Source of the DNA: Alphaproteobacteria bacterium
GTDB lineage: Bacteria; Pseudomonadota; Alphaproteobacteria; Micropepsales; Micropepsaceae
NCBI GenBank assembly: GCA_947465395.1
Contig: CANIAL010000015.1
Span: 1-49,147 of the forward strand
Direction of reading: 5' to 3'
DNA: 49,147 nt
Shown: one piece after another, positions 17,520-26,677 of the stretch
Numbering within the stretch: the stretch's first letter is position 1
Layout: every line of letters starts with the position of its first letter
Notes under the pieces: generated by a model
The model's input: the letters and a program-made list of their open reading frames with translations, nothing else
Database searches by the model: none
Told to the model about the DNA's origin: nothing
Program-made: the position numbers and the translations under genes

Positions 17520-18623
17520 CTATCCGGCGTTTTCGGCGGCCTGCTCGGGACTTCCCGCCTTCACGTCGTGTCGGCGCACATGCGGCAGGGAAAGGGGATG
17601 CTCTTCCCGGATGAAATTGATCAGCTTTTCGCGCACTTCGCAGCGCAGATCCCAGCAGCGCGAGGCGTTGGAGGCGCTGACCAGCACGCGCACTTCCATC
17701 ACCTGTTCCTTGCTCTCGGTGACCTGCACGCTGGCCACCCTGCCGTCCCAGAGCGGCGATGCCTTTGCCAGTTCCGTTACCTTGGCGCGCAGGGCTTCCA
17801 TCGGCATGGTGTAATCCAGATACAGCATCACCGTGCCGGTGAGCGACGATGACGACCGCGTCCAGTTGGTGAAGGGTGTCTGGAACAAATAAGACAGCGG
17901 CACGATCTGGCGGCGCTGGTCCCACAGACGCACCACGATATAGGTGGAATTGATCTCCTCCACCCAGCCCCATTCCTTGTCGATCACCACGGCATCTTCC
18001 AGCCGCAAGGGCTGGGTCAACGCCAGCTGCACGCCCGCGATCAGATTCTCCAGCATGGGACGCGCCGCCAGGCCCGCTACGATGCCCGCCACCCCGGCAG
18101 AAGCGAAAAGCGAGACGCCGAACTGGCGCACGCCTTCAAAGCTCATCAGCGCAAAACCAAGCGTGATGGTGCCGACCAGGATGTTGATGGCGCGGCGGAA
18201 GATGCGCATCTGGGTGAAGACCTTGCGCGCTTCCAGATTGTCGGCGACATCCATGCGGAAGCCGCTTTCATAGCCGTCAATCAGGATATTGGCGGCCACC
18301 AGCGCCAGCCAGCCCATCAGAACGATGAAAGCGGCCAGCAGGATGCGGTCGGCCATGTCGGAGACGCGGTGCGACAGCGGCAACAGCGGCAGCGCCACGG
18401 CCAGCGCCACCAGCACGATGCCATAGCGCAACAAGGGCGCGCTGCGCTCGAACACCTTGCGGCCAAAGGGCGAAGCGCGGCCCACCAAGGATGTCAAAAG
18501 GCGCAGCAGGCTGCGCTGCACCAGGAAGCCCGCCGCCACGATCAGGATGAAAAGCCCCAGCGCCTGTATCCAGGGCGGGACAACTGCGATTTCCAGATTG
18601 GTCAGGCGCGTCACGAAACTCAT
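17520..18623 (-). CDS. MscS-family mechanosensitive ion channel
   Basis: A 367-residue channel: four to five N-terminal hydrophobic segments, a pore-lining TM3 rich in Ala/Gly (FASAGVAGIVAGLAARPMLENLIAGVQLALTQPLRLEDAVVI), the beta domain (EEINSTYIVVRLWDQRRQIVPLSYLF) and a C-terminal alpha/beta domain ending in a polar tail. Such channels open under membrane tension and release solutes in hypo-osmotic shock. It has more TM segments than the minimal E. coli MscS, resembling YnaI/YbdG-type members. ATG 18623 (MSFVTRL) is chosen over TTG 18629. It is downstream of the HU gene but separated from it by a terminator, so it is probably transcribed separately. Confidence 0.9.
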   Translation of the reverse strand: MSFVTRLTNLEIAVVPPWIQALGLFILIVAAGFLVQRSLLRLLTSLVGRASPFGRKVFERSAPLLRYGIVLVALAVALPLLPLSHRVSDMADRILLAAFIVLMGWLALVAANILIDGYESGFRMDVADNLEARKVFTQMRIFRRAINILVGTITLGFALMSFEGVRQFGVSLFASAGVAGIVAGLAARPMLENLIAGVQLALTQPLRLEDAVVIDKEWGWVEEINSTYIVVRLWDQRRQIVPLSYLFQTPFTNWTRSSSSLTGTVMLYLDYTMPMEALRAKVTELAKASPLWDGRVASVQVTESKEQVMEVRVLVSASNASRCWDLRCEVREKLINFIREEHPLSLPHVRRHDVKAGSPEQAAENAG

Positions 18624-18663
18624 GGCCAAAGCCTAGGACCGCGTCACTGCGAGTCAACCAAAG

Positions 18664-18694
18664 AAAAAGGCCGGACGTTTCCGCCCGGCCTTTT
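18664..18694 (-). terminator. Rho-independent terminator of the HU gene
   Basis: On the minus strand the sequence AAAAGGCCGG pairs with CCGGCCTTTTT around a short loop, giving a GC-rich stem followed by a U-run. It lies about 25 bases after the HU stop codon. Confidence 0.85.
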
Positions 18695-18719
18695 GCTTGT
18701 CTTCAAGTGAAGGAAAACC

Positions 18720-19019
18720 TTAGAGGGCTTCCTTCAATTCCTTGGAAGCGCGGAAGGCCACCTTCTTGGAAGCCTTGATCTTGATGGCTTCGCCAGTGGC
18801 GGGGTTGCGGCCCATGCGCGGACCGCGCTTGCGCACAACCAGGATGCCCAATCCGTTGAGACGGATGCGGGCGCCCTTCTTCAGATGCTTGGTGATCAGC
18901 GCGATCGTATCTTCCAGCATCGCGTTGGCGCTCTTCTGGGAGATTTCATGCTTTTCAGCCAGCTGGGCGGCGAGCTGGCGGGTGGAAATGGTTTCGACTT
19001 TTACTGCGGCAGTTGCCAT
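18720..19019 (-). CDS. hup: HU family DNA-binding protein
   Basis: A 99-residue nucleoid protein. After a 9-residue extension (MATAAVKVE) comes the HU fold: TISTRQLAAQLAEKHEISQKSANAMLEDTIALITKHLKKG (helices 1-2), ARIRLNGLGILVVRKRGPRMGRNPATGEAIKIKASKKVAFRASKELKEAL, including the DNA-binding beta arm with G-R-N-P-A-T-G-E and the intercalating Pro of R-N-P. It is slightly longer at the N-terminus than E. coli HU (90 residues). It is flanked by terminators on both sides and so appears monocistronic. Confidence 0.94.
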   Translation of the reverse strand: MATAAVKVETISTRQLAAQLAEKHEISQKSANAMLEDTIALITKHLKKGARIRLNGLGILVVRKRGPRMGRNPATGEAIKIKASKKVAFRASKELKEAL

Positions 19020-19096
19020 GGGAAATCCCCTTTTCTCGAATCACGGTTGAGGCTTGATTTTACGGCATTTCGCGGCTGAGCAAGCCATCAAACATC

Positions 19097-19125
19097 AAAA
19101 AATCCCCGAAAAACGGAGCTTTTTT
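19097..19125 (-). terminator. Weak terminator-like hairpin between rplS and the HU gene
   Basis: On the minus strand A-tract, GCTCCG, TTTTT loop, CGGGGA and a T6 tract form a short imperfect stem followed by U's. It could be a second terminator for the ribosomal operon or an HU leader element; the stem contains one mismatch and a wobble pair. Confidence 0.4.
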
Positions 19126-19149
19126 GCATGATAAGATGGGAACATGTGC

Positions 19150-19174
19150 AAAAGCCCCGTTTTCCGGGGCTTTT
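19150..19174 (-). terminator. Rho-independent terminator of the ffh-rplS operon
   Basis: A perfect stem AAAAGCCCCG / CGGGGCTTTT with a 5-base loop starts seven bases after the rplS stop on the minus strand and runs into T's, marking the end of the operon. Confidence 0.85.
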
Positions 19175-19180
19175 CGCGCC

Positions 19181-19588
19181 TTATGCGGCGTCGTCGGACA
19201 CCGCATCCACGCGTTCGGTGATGCGGGCGGATTTGCCGGTGCGGCCGCGCAGGTAATAGAGCTTGGCCCGGCGGGCCTTGCCCTTGCGAACCACGGTCAC
19301 CGAATCCACCAGCGGCGAATAGATCGGGAAAACGCGTTCCACGCCTTCGCCATAGGAAATCTTGCGCACGGTGAAAGCCTCGTTGAGGCCGGCGCCCTGG
19401 CGGGCAATGCAGACGCCTTCAAAGGCCTGCAGGCGCTCGCGAGTCTTGTTCTGCTTGGTCTTCTCGTCAAAGGTGACGTCCACCACCTTGACGGCGACCT
19501 TCAGCGTGTCGCCGGGACGGAAATCGGGCAAAGCCTTGGCGCGCAGGGTCGCCATCTGTTCGGCTTCCAGCGTCTGCAAAAGGTTCAT
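19181..19588 (-). CDS. rplS: 50S ribosomal protein L19
   Basis: L19 sits at the 30S-50S interface. The 135-residue product has the family core [90 protein letters not shown], with the conserved Y-L-R-G-R-x-G-K-x-A-R-I end. A short acidic extension ([12 protein letters not shown]) follows. It is the last gene of the ffh-rpsP-rimM-trmD-rplS operon, 49 bases after trmD, and is followed directly by a strong terminator. Confidence 0.97.
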   Translation of the reverse strand: MNLLQTLEAEQMATLRAKALPDFRPGDTLKVAVKVVDVTFDEKTKQNKTRERLQAFEGVCIARQGAGLNEAFTVRKISYGEGVERVFPIYSPLVDSVTVVRKGKARRAKLYYLRGRTGKSARITERVDAVSDDAA

Positions 19589-19637
19589 GGGTCAATCTCC
19601 GTAAGGCTTTTCTGTGCGTTGAGCCGGGCCGTATAGC

Positions 19638-20360
19638 CTAGGGCCCCTTCTTTTCAAAGGGGGACAGGTGCTTTTCATAGAGGCCCCAAAGATCGGGGCG
19701 GCGGGCCTGGGTCAGGCTTTGCGCCTGTTCCAGCCGCCATTTAGAAATTTCCCTGTGATTACCGTTGGTTAGGACAGCCGGGACCTCCCGCCCCTCGAAT
19801 GTCTGGGGGCGGGTGAAATGGGGGTATTCCAGAAGCCCCGCCGCAAAGCTTTCTTCCCTAGTGGAAGCATGGTCGCCCAGCACGCCGGGCAGGAGCCGGA
19901 CGGCGGCTTCCATCAGGGCCATGGCCGCGATTTCGCCCCCCGCCAGCACGAAATCGCCAAGGGAGATTTCCTCGATATTACGGGCCTCGATCACCCGCTG
20001 GTCCAGGCCTTCGAAACGGCCACAGAGCAGGACCGCGCCCGGACCCGCCGCCAGCGCCCGCACCCGGGCCTGTGTCAGCGGCGCACCGCGCGGGGAGAGA
20101 TAGATCAAGGGGCGATCATTGCGCGCCACCGCATCAATGGCGGCCGCCGCCACATCGGCCCGCATCACCATGCCCGGCCCGCCGCCCGATGGCGTGTCAT
20201 CTACCTGGCCGTGCTTGCCGATGCCATGGTCGCGGATATCGCGCACCTCCAGCGACCAGAGGCCATTGGACAGCGCCTTGCCCGGCAGGGATATGCCTAA
20301 GGGGCCGGGAAACATTTCCGGGAAGAGCGTCAGGACGGTCGCAGCCCAGCTATTCGACAT
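19638..20360 (-). CDS. trmD: tRNA (guanine-N1)-methyltransferase TrmD
   Basis: TrmD methylates G37 of tRNAs with SAM and prevents frameshifting. The 240-residue protein shows [44 protein letters not shown], the trefoil-knot SAM site [11 protein letters not shown]...[32 protein letters not shown] and [27 protein letters not shown] 20360 (MSNSWAATV) is the right start: the frame continues upstream but only within rimM. It overlaps the 3' end of rimM by 11 bases, indicating translational coupling. Confidence 0.96.
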   Translation of the reverse strand: MSNSWAATVLTLFPEMFPGPLGISLPGKALSNGLWSLEVRDIRDHGIGKHGQVDDTPSGGGPGMVMRADVAAAAIDAVARNDRPLIYLSPRGAPLTQARVRALAAGPGAVLLCGRFEGLDQRVIEARNIEEISLGDFVLAGGEIAAMALMEAAVRLLPGVLGDHASTREESFAAGLLEYPHFTRPQTFEGREVPAVLTNGNHREISKWRLEQAQSLTQARRPDLWGLYEKHLSPFEKKGP

Positions 20361-20877
20361 TGGGATGCGCCCCATCCGCTTCGTCTTCCTCGGGCACCGC
20401 GACAAGAATATGGCCCTTGGCGATTTCGATATGCGGCACCGTCTCGCGCGTGAAGGCCAGGAGCACCGTGTCGCCATCTGCGCGCATGATCTCGATCACA
20501 TCACCGGCGCCAAAATTGTGAATGCCGGAAACCTTGCCCAGCACGCGGCCGTCAGCGTCCCGCGCTTCCAGGCCGATCAGGTCGGCATGGTAGAATTCTT
20601 CCTCATCGGCGTCGGGAAGTTTTTCGCGGGCGATGAAAAGCTCGGTGCCTTTCAGCGCCTCGGCATCCTCGCGGCTGCTGACACCTGAAAATGAAATCAC
20701 CGCCTCGCCCGGTTTTGCCGAGCGGAGGGCGGTGATCGCAAAGCTCTTGCCCGCCGCGTCATGCAGCGGGCCATAGGCGCGCAAGGCCTCGGGCGCGGCG
20801 GTGAAGATTTTCACCTTCACCTCGCCCTTCAGGCCATGGGCGCCCATCACGGCGGCCAGAAGAATGTCCGTCGCCAA
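20350..20877 (-). CDS. rimM: Ribosome maturation factor RimM
   Basis: RimM assists 30S head assembly by binding S19. The 175-residue protein has the N-terminal barrel ([22 protein letters not shown], where G-A-H-G-L-x-G-E is diagnostic) and a PRC-barrel C-domain ([33 protein letters not shown], then [11 protein letters not shown]). The tail is acidic and disordered ([15 protein letters not shown]). The start is TTG 20877, immediately after the rpsP TAA; no ATG gives a complete N-terminus. It lies in its conserved place between rpsP and trmD. Confidence 0.93.
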   Translation of the reverse strand: MATDILLAAVMGAHGLKGEVKVKIFTAAPEALRAYGPLHDAAGKSFAITALRSAKPGEAVISFSGVSSREDAEALKGTELFIAREKLPDADEEEFYHADLIGLEARDADGRVLGKVSGIHNFGAGDVIEIMRADGDTVLLAFTRETVPHIEIAKGHILVAVPEEDEADGAHPNVE

Positions 20878-21258
20878 TTAGGCCGCGGGGGCTTCTTCGG
20901 CAGCCGGCGCGGCGGCAGCGGCTTCCGCGGCCTTGGCGTGGGCAGCGGCGCGTTCCTGCGCCTTCTTCTTGGGCTGGGCCTTTTGCGGATTGTTATGGAT
21001 GCGCGCCTTCACCAGGCCGGCATTGGCCAGGAATTTGTGCACGCGGTCGGTGGCGGTGGCGCCCTTGGCGATCCAGGCCTTGGCCTGGTCCAAATCCAGC
21101 TTCAGGCGGTCGGCATGGTCCGACGGCAGCAGCGGATTGTAGAAGCCGATCTTTTCGATGAAACGGCCATCGCGCGGATTGCGGCTGTCGGCGATGACGA
21201 TGTTGTAGTGCGGGCGCTTCTTGGTGCCGCCGCGCGCAAGCCTGATCTTAAGAGCCAT
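20878..21258 (-). CDS. rpsP: 30S ribosomal protein S16
   Basis: S16 is an assembly protein of the 30S body. The core (about residues 1-80) reads [44 protein letters not shown], with the invariant R-L-x-R-x-G-x-K-K-R-P motif. Residues ~90-126 form an Ala/Glu/Lys-rich extension ([19 protein letters not shown] and on) that makes it longer than E. coli S16 (82 residues), as often seen in alphaproteobacteria. ATG 21258 is chosen over the longer frame to 21321, whose extra residues are unlike S16. It is 25 bases downstream of ffh. Confidence 0.96.
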   Translation of the reverse strand: MALKIRLARGGTKKRPHYNIVIADSRNPRDGRFIEKIGFYNPLLPSDHADRLKLDLDQAKAWIAKGATATDRVHKFLANAGLVKARIHNNPQKAQPKKKAQERAAAHAKAAEAAAAAPAAEEAPAA

Positions 21259-21283
21259 TGTATTTTCCTTTTTTTCAAAAAAC

Positions 21284-22660
21284 CTATCGCCGACCCGGAA
21301 ACATTCCGGGCGGTAGTCCACCGGGCATTCCGCCCATGTTACCGGGCATTTGCGGCATGCGGCCGCCCTTGCCCATTTTCTTCATCATGTCCGCCATCTG
21401 GCGGTGCATCTTGAGAAGCTTGTTGACCTCGCTGACATCCACACCAGCTCCCGCCGCGATGCGCTTCCTGCGCGAGCCGTTGATGACATCGGGATCGCCG
21501 CGCTCGGCGCGGGTCATGGAGGAAATGATCGCTTCCTGGCGCGTGAGAATGCGGTCATCCAGGCCCGCCGCATCGAGCTGGCTTTTCACCTTGCCCACGC
21601 CCGGCAGCATGGCCAGCACGCCCTTCATGCCGCCCAGCTTTTTCATCTGCGCCAACTGCGAAGACAGGTCGTTCATGTCGAACTGGCCCTTCTTCATCTT
21701 GGCGGCCAGCTTGTCGGCCTCCGCCTTGTCGAAGCCTTCGCTGGCCTTTTCGACCAGGCTGACCACATCGCCCATGTCCAGGATGCGCGCCGCGATGCGG
21801 GCGGGATGGAAGACTTCCAGCGCCTCCAGCTTTTCGCCAACGCCGATGAACTTGATGGGCGCGCCCGTCACGGCCCGCATGGACAAGGCGGCGCCGCCGC
21901 GGGCATCGCCGTCCACCCGCGTCATGATGATGCCGGTCAGGGGCGTGCGGCGGTTGAAATTGTCGGCGATGGTGACGGCGTCCTGGCCGGTCAGGGCATC
22001 GGCAACCAACAAGGTTTCATGCGGATTGGTGGCGGCCTTGATGGCGGCGATCTCGGCCATCAGTTCTTCGTCAATGGACTGGCGGCCCGCCGTGTCCAAA
22101 ATCAAGACGTCATAGCCGCCGACCTTGGCCGAGGCGAGCGCGCGCTTGGCGATGCCGACCGGCTCCTGCCCCGCAACAATAGGAAGCGTGGCGATGCCCG
22201 CCTGTTCGCCCAGCACGCGCAGCTGCTCCATGGCGGCGGGACGGTTCACGTCCAGCGAAGCCATCAGCACGCGCTTTTTTTCCTTGGTCTGGAGAAGAAG
22301 CCCCAGCTTGGCCGACGACGTGGTCTTGCCCGAGCCCTGCAACCCCACCATCAGGATGGGGGCGGGCGGCGAGCCCAGATTGAGCGCGGCATTGTCGCTG
22401 CCCAGTGTTTCCACCAGCACGTCATGGACGATCTTGATGACCTGCTGGCCGGGCTGAACCGAGCGGATGACATTCTCGCCAATGGCGCGCGGGCGCACCT
22501 TCTCGATAAAGTCCTTCACCACCGGCAGCGCCACATCCGCCTCGATCAAAGCGGTGCGCACTTCGGCCAGCGCGGCATCGACATCGGCTTCCGAGAGCGC
22601 GCCGCGCCCGCGAAGCTTGTCGAATACGCCGCCGAGGCGGGTTTGAAGCGAGTCAAACAT
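21284..22660 (-). CDS. ffh: Signal recognition particle protein Ffh
   Basis: Ffh binds 4.5S RNA and signal sequences and delivers ribosomes to FtsY. The 458-residue protein has the N domain ([31 protein letters not shown]), the G domain with [14 protein letters not shown] (G1), [19 protein letters not shown] (G3), [14 protein letters not shown] (G4 region) and [14 protein letters not shown], and a methionine-rich M domain ([55 protein letters not shown]). The tail is Met/Gly/Pro-rich. It leads the conserved ribosomal operon; no 4.5S RNA gene was found nearby. Confidence 0.97.
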   Translation of the reverse strand: MFDSLQTRLGGVFDKLRGRGALSEADVDAALAEVRTALIEADVALPVVKDFIEKVRPRAIGENVIRSVQPGQQVIKIVHDVLVETLGSDNAALNLGSPPAPILMVGLQGSGKTTSSAKLGLLLQTKEKKRVLMASLDVNRPAAMEQLRVLGEQAGIATLPIVAGQEPVGIAKRALASAKVGGYDVLILDTAGRQSIDEELMAEIAAIKAATNPHETLLVADALTGQDAVTIADNFNRRTPLTGIIMTRVDGDARGGAALSMRAVTGAPIKFIGVGEKLEALEVFHPARIAARILDMGDVVSLVEKASEGFDKAEADKLAAKMKKGQFDMNDLSSQLAQMKKLGGMKGVLAMLPGVGKVKSQLDAAGLDDRILTRQEAIISSMTRAERGDPDVINGSRRKRIAAGAGVDVSEVNKLLKMHRQMADMMKKMGKGGRMPQMPGNMGGMPGGLPPGMFPGRR

Positions 22661-22685
22661 TCACAGTCCCAATACAAAGCGATAC

Positions 22686-22826
22686 GGCCCCAGGGGGCGC
22701 ACTTAGTTTTTGGGCGCGCCCTGACTGGGGCAAACCCAAAGCAGTTTTGCCCCAGGGGGCGCACCTGCGCTGCCTGGGGGCGATCCCCCGCGCTGGGCGG
22801 GGGACCGGAGGGCTGAAGCTCTCCGG
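22686..22826. repeat. Direct and inverted repeats upstream of ffh
   Basis: The sequence GCCCCAGGGGGCGCAC occurs at 22687-22702 and again at 22749-22764, 62 bases apart. Between the copies GGGGCAAA (from 22727) and TTTGCCCC (to 22753) form a perfect 8-bp inverted repeat. Further on, CCCCCGC/GCGGGGG and CCGGAG/CTCCGG (to about 22826) give two more hairpins. This fills most of the 283-base gap between ffh and aqpZ, where no gene is evident. Part of it (GGCGGGGGACCGGAGGG) faintly resembles the dispersed element. Confidence 0.6.
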
Positions 22827-22943
22827 AAGAGGCGGGTTTTTAGGCTGTGGGGAGCGGTTTGCCAAGGCCAAATGCAACGGCCCGGCAGATCGCTGCATAC
22901 GCCGGTTTCAGGCCAAATCCTGCCTTTTCAGCCAGATTATGGC

Positions 22944-23660
22944 CTAGTCCTCGCGGCCGATCTGGCCGGTGGATTCGCCGGGCGCCAGCAAATGCTTCCA
23001 GATCAGGGCGCCAATCGCGCCGCCCACCAAGGGCGCCACCCAGAACAGCCAGAGCTGGTTGAGTGCGCCCGTCTGGGCGAAGAAGGCCACGGCCGTGGAG
23101 CGCGCCGGATTGACCGAGGTGTTGGTCACCGGAATGGACACAAGGTGGATCAGGGTCAGCGCCAGGCCGATGGCCAGCGGCGCAAAACCGGCGGGCGCAG
23201 CGCGGGAGGTGGACCCCAGGATCACGATCAGGAAGCCCGCTGTCAGCACGATCTCGGCCAGCAGTGCGGCGGCCATGCTGTAATGGCCGGGCGAGAGGTC
23301 GCCATAGCCGTTGGATGCAAAGCCGCCCGCCGCGAAATTGGGCGCGCCGGACGCGATCCCGTAAAGCACCGCGGCGGCGGCCGTGCCGCCCACCACCTGC
23401 ACCACCCAATAGGGCAGCAATTCGCGCCATTGGAAACGCCCGGCCAGTGCAAGGCCCAGCGACACGGCGGGATTGAAATGCCCGCCCGAAATGCCGCCCA
23501 CGGCATAGGCCATGGTCAGCACGGTCAATCCGAAGGCCAGCGCCACGCCCGCAAAGCCGATGCCAAGAACGGGATAGCCCGCTGCCAGCACCGCGCTGCC
23601 GCAGCCGCCAAACACCAGCCAGAAAGTGCCGAAAAATTCCGCCGCCAGTTTCCTGATCAT
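22944..23660 (-). CDS. aqpZ: Aquaporin Z
   Basis: A six-TM water channel of 238 residues, very close in wording to E. coli Aqp[34 protein letters not shown], first NPA box [13 protein letters not shown], second NPA box [18 protein letters not shown]. The selectivity-filter residues of water-specific channels can be placed: Phe in LAFGLTV, His in TLIHLVSIP, Thr in TNTS and Arg in NPARS. It rapidly equilibrates water across the inner membrane. The C-terminal tail ([15 protein letters not shown]) is short and polar. It stands alone between ffh and the prolyl oligopeptidase gene, all on the same strand. Confidence 0.95.
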   Translation of the reverse strand: MIRKLAAEFFGTFWLVFGGCGSAVLAAGYPVLGIGFAGVALAFGLTVLTMAYAVGGISGGHFNPAVSLGLALAGRFQWRELLPYWVVQVVGGTAAAAVLYGIASGAPNFAAGGFASNGYGDLSPGHYSMAAALLAEIVLTAGFLIVILGSTSRAAPAGFAPLAIGLALTLIHLVSIPVTNTSVNPARSTAVAFFAQTGALNQLWLFWVAPLVGGAIGALIWKHLLAPGESTGQIGRED

Positions 23661-23711
23661 TACGCGCCCCGTTTTGATTTCAGCCCCGCGACTCTTCTAT
23701 CATTTTGGCGT

Positions 23712-25763
23712 CTAGCCCGTAAGCCCGAGCTTCTCCGCCAGATAGACAAAACTGAGCCCCCACATCTCGGCGGCCTGTTTGTGGTCGGCGGCGGCAGCAT
23801 GGCCGCCATCGGTGTTTTCATAGAACAGCACGTCATGCCCCCGCTCTTCCATGCGCGCCGCCATCTTGCGGGCATGGACCGGCGTCACCCGGTCGTCGCT
23901 GGTGGCGGTGACGAAAAAGACGGGCGGATAGGTCTTGCCCTTCTGCACATTCTGGTAGGGCGAGTATTTGAGAATTGCGGCACGTTCTTCGGGAATGGCG
24001 GGGTCGCCATATTCCCCGATCCAGCTTGCGCCCGCCCCGATATGGGTGAAGGCGATCATGTCAATCAGCGGCACCTGGCAGACCACCGCGCCCAGCAATT
24101 CCGGCCGCTGCACCATCACGGTGGACACCAGCAACCCGCCATTGCTGCCGCCCATGATGCCCAATTGTTTTGGTGTGGTCAGCTTGCGCCGGGCCAGGTC
24201 TTCGGCCACCGCCGCGAAATCATCAAAGGCACGCTGGCGGTTCAGCTTCAGGGCGGCGTCATGCCAACCTGGACCGAACTCGCCGCCGCCGCGGATATTC
24301 GCCACCACATAAATGCCGCCATGGGACAGCCACAGCCGCCCGAAATTGGCTGAGTAAGAAGGCGTCAGCGAAATCTCGAAGCCGCCATAGCCGTACAGGA
24401 TGGTGGGCGCGGGGCCGGTCAAGTTCTTGGGCCGGGTCACGAAATAGGGCACCCTGGTGCCGTCTTTCGATAGGGCTTCAAACTGTTCGGTGACAAGCCC
24501 GCCGGCATCAAAGCGCGCGGGCAGCGATTTTATCGCCTTCGGCATGTTGTCGCCCTTGTCCCAATAAAGCGTGGTGGGCGTCAGGTAATTTTCAAAGCGG
24601 AACATGGCATCGGGGCCATAGTCATCGGCGGCCACGATTTCCGCCGCGCCCTGCCCCGGCAGTTTCAAAACCGTATCGCTCCAATTTTTCCCGTTCGTTG
24701 TGAACGCATGAACTGCCCCCACCACATTGTCGGTGATCACGACATACAGTTTGTCGCGGCCGGCGGAGACGCTCTCAACGCTGGCGCGGGGGCCGGGCTG
24801 GGTGATCACCTGCGGGGGCGCGCCGTCGCGGAATGCCACCAGCGCGCCTTTCTTGAACGTCACGCCATCGGCGGTGAAATCCTGGCGCAGCACCGCAATC
24901 AGGGCGCCATCCAGCATTGTCTTGAGATCGGCGGTGCGGGGCAGCGGCAGTTTCCGCGCCTTGCCATTCTCCACCTTGAAATAATCCGCCTCGAAAAAGC
25001 TGACGGATCGCACGATGACGCCCGTGTTTTCATGGGCATCGTGGAAGGTGACGGCGGAGGTGCCGACATCGCCGGTATCGCCTTCATAAACAATGGGTGC
25101 GGCGGCAACCGGTGTGCCGCGCTTCCATTGCTTGACGATGCGGGCATAGCCGGAACTGGTGGCGCCATCTGCCGCGGTGGAAAACAGCACCGTGTTATCG
25201 TCCAGATAGCTGGCGTCTGCCTTGGCTTCCGGCAGCGAAAAACCATCCTTCGCCAACGCCATGGCTTTCAAATCATATTCACGGATCACCTCCGCATCGC
25301 CGCCGCCGCGTGACAGGCGGATCAGGCAGCGCAACTGGCCTGGCGCACATTCCGCGCCCGCAAAGACCCAGTTTTCCTTTTCGCTGGCGGCCAGCGCATC
25401 CACATCCAGCAAGACCTGCCAGTGCGGGGCCGCGTCCGCATAATCGGCCAGCGACGTGCGCCGCCAGATACCCTTTGGGTTCCTGGCGTCCTGCCAGAAA
25501 TTATAGACCATGCCGTGATCCAGGCTGCCAAAGGGAATGCGGTCTGCCGCATCCAGCACCGACAGCACGGAATCGTAATTCCGCTGATAGCGGGGATCGG
25601 CCTTGAGCACCCCGCGCGATTTCACATTCTGGTCGGCCACCCAGGCCAGCGGCTTTGCCCCATGCACGTCTTCCAGCCAGGCATAGGGATCAGCATCTTG
25701 CGGCATGGCGGCTCCGGGCGTGAGGAAGAGGAAAAGACTGGCAAGGACAATTCGCGCGCGCAT
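23712..25763 (-). CDS. Prolyl oligopeptidase family (S9A) serine peptidase, exported
   Basis: A 683-residue S9A peptidase with an N-terminal signal peptide (MRARIVLASLFLFLTPGAA then MPQDADPYAWLEDVHG), suggesting periplasmic action on short peptides. Residues ~50-400 form the beta-propeller; the alpha/beta-hydrolase domain contains ILYGYGGFEISLTP, VVANIRGGGEFGPGWHDAALKLNRQRAFDDF, the nucleophile GIMGGSNGGLL, the catalytic Asp region VTATSDDRVTPVHARKMAARM and the catalytic His in ENTDGGHAAAADHK. All three catalytic residues are in place. ATG 25763 is preferred over the longer frame because it directly yields a signal peptide. It is divergent from dapF (83-base gap). Confidence 0.92.
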   Translation of the reverse strand: MRARIVLASLFLFLTPGAAMPQDADPYAWLEDVHGAKPLAWVADQNVKSRGVLKADPRYQRNYDSVLSVLDAADRIPFGSLDHGMVYNFWQDARNPKGIWRRTSLADYADAAPHWQVLLDVDALAASEKENWVFAGAECAPGQLRCLIRLSRGGGDAEVIREYDLKAMALAKDGFSLPEAKADASYLDDNTVLFSTAADGATSSGYARIVKQWKRGTPVAAAPIVYEGDTGDVGTSAVTFHDAHENTGVIVRSVSFFEADYFKVENGKARKLPLPRTADLKTMLDGALIAVLRQDFTADGVTFKKGALVAFRDGAPPQVITQPGPRASVESVSAGRDKLYVVITDNVVGAVHAFTTNGKNWSDTVLKLPGQGAAEIVAADDYGPDAMFRFENYLTPTTLYWDKGDNMPKAIKSLPARFDAGGLVTEQFEALSKDGTRVPYFVTRPKNLTGPAPTILYGYGGFEISLTPSYSANFGRLWLSHGGIYVVANIRGGGEFGPGWHDAALKLNRQRAFDDFAAVAEDLARRKLTTPKQLGIMGGSNGGLLVSTVMVQRPELLGAVVCQVPLIDMIAFTHIGAGASWIGEYGDPAIPEERAAILKYSPYQNVQKGKTYPPVFFVTATSDDRVTPVHARKMAARMEERGHDVLFYENTDGGHAAAADHKQAAEMWGLSFVYLAEKLGLTG

Positions 25764-25846
25764 GGCGGCTCCAGGGTCAGGATGGCGCAGTCTATCGCCG
25801 CAATAGCCAATGGCAAAAGCGCGCCCGGGCAACTATAAGGCCAGCC

Positions 25847-26677
25847 ATGACCCCTTTCCGCAAAATGCAGGGCCTGGGCAATGATTTCGTGGTGCTGGAC
25901 GCACGTTCGCGCGCCGTGCCCGTCAATGCCGCCATCGCCAAGCGCCTGGCCGACCGGAATTTCGGGATCGGCTGCGACACGGTTGTGCTGATCACGCCTG
26001 GCACCGCCGCCGCCGATGCGGGCCTGCGTTTTTTCAATGCCGATGGGGGGGAGATCGAAACCTGCGGCAATGCCACGCGCTGCGTGGCGCGATTGTTGAT
26101 GGACGAACGGGGCCTGGCCCGTGTGCGGCTGGAGAGCAAGGGCGGGATGCTGAACTGTGCCGACGCCGGCAATGGCCTAGTGACGGTGGACATGGGCGTG
26201 CCGGAAACCGAATGGGGCCAGATCCCCATGGCGGAAGCGAAAGACACGGTCAGCTTCCCCCTGCCCCTGGAAGGCAGCAATATCACCGCCAGCGCCGTGC
26301 GCATGGGCAATCCCCATTGCGTGCTGTTCGTGGAGGACGCCCTGCGCGCGCCGGTCACCGTGCTGGGGCCGCGCATCGAAACGCACCCGCTGTTTCCCAC
26401 CAAGGTGAATGTGGAGTTCGTGCAGATTCAAGACCGCGAACATATGCGCATGCGGGTGTGGGAGCGGGGCGTGGGCGTGACGCTGGCCTGCGGCTCCGGC
26501 GCCTGCGCCAGCCTGGTGGCGGCGGTGAGGAAGGGGCTGAGCGCCCGCAAGGTGGAAATGACCCTGGATGGCGGCAAGCTGGGCCTGGAATGGCGCGAGG
26601 CCGATGGCCATGTGCTGATGACCGGCCCCGGCGTTACCGTGTTCGAAGGCCAGGTTGACCTGGACGCTTTGAAATGA
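25847..26677 (+). CDS. dapF: Diaminopimelate epimerase
   Basis: DapF converts LL- to meso-diaminopimelate for lysine and peptidoglycan. The 276-residue protein has the two pseudo-repeats with catalytic cysteines: Cys73 in ETCGNATRCVARLL and Cys215 in LACGSGACASLVAA. Other landmarks are FRKMQGLGNDFVVLDA, FFNADGGEIETCG and VRMGNPHCVLFV. The usual C-G-N-G reads C-G-N-A here, a common alphaproteobacterial variant. Its TGA overlaps the mtaB ATG (ATGA), making it the first gene of a tightly coupled four-gene run. Confidence 0.95.
   Translation: MTPFRKMQGLGNDFVVLDARSRAVPVNAAIAKRLADRNFGIGCDTVVLITPGTAAADAGLRFFNADGGEIETCGNATRCVARLLMDERGLARVRLESKGGMLNCADAGNGLVTVDMGVPETEWGQIPMAEAKDTVSFPLPLEGSNITASAVRMGNPHCVLFVEDALRAPVTVLGPRIETHPLFPTKVNVEFVQIQDREHMRMRVWERGVGVTLACGSGACASLVAAVRKGLSARKVEMTLDGGKLGLEWREADGHVLMTGPGVTVFEGQVDLDALK

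Noticed and set aside
21350..22816. 488-codon open frame antisense to ffh
   Set aside because: Complement of a clearly conserved ffh gene; composition is that of a shadow frame.
22661..22943. 4.5S (SRP) RNA gene next to ffh
   Set aside because: The conserved GGAAG/AAGCA apical-loop pattern of 4.5S RNA was looked for on both strands and not found.
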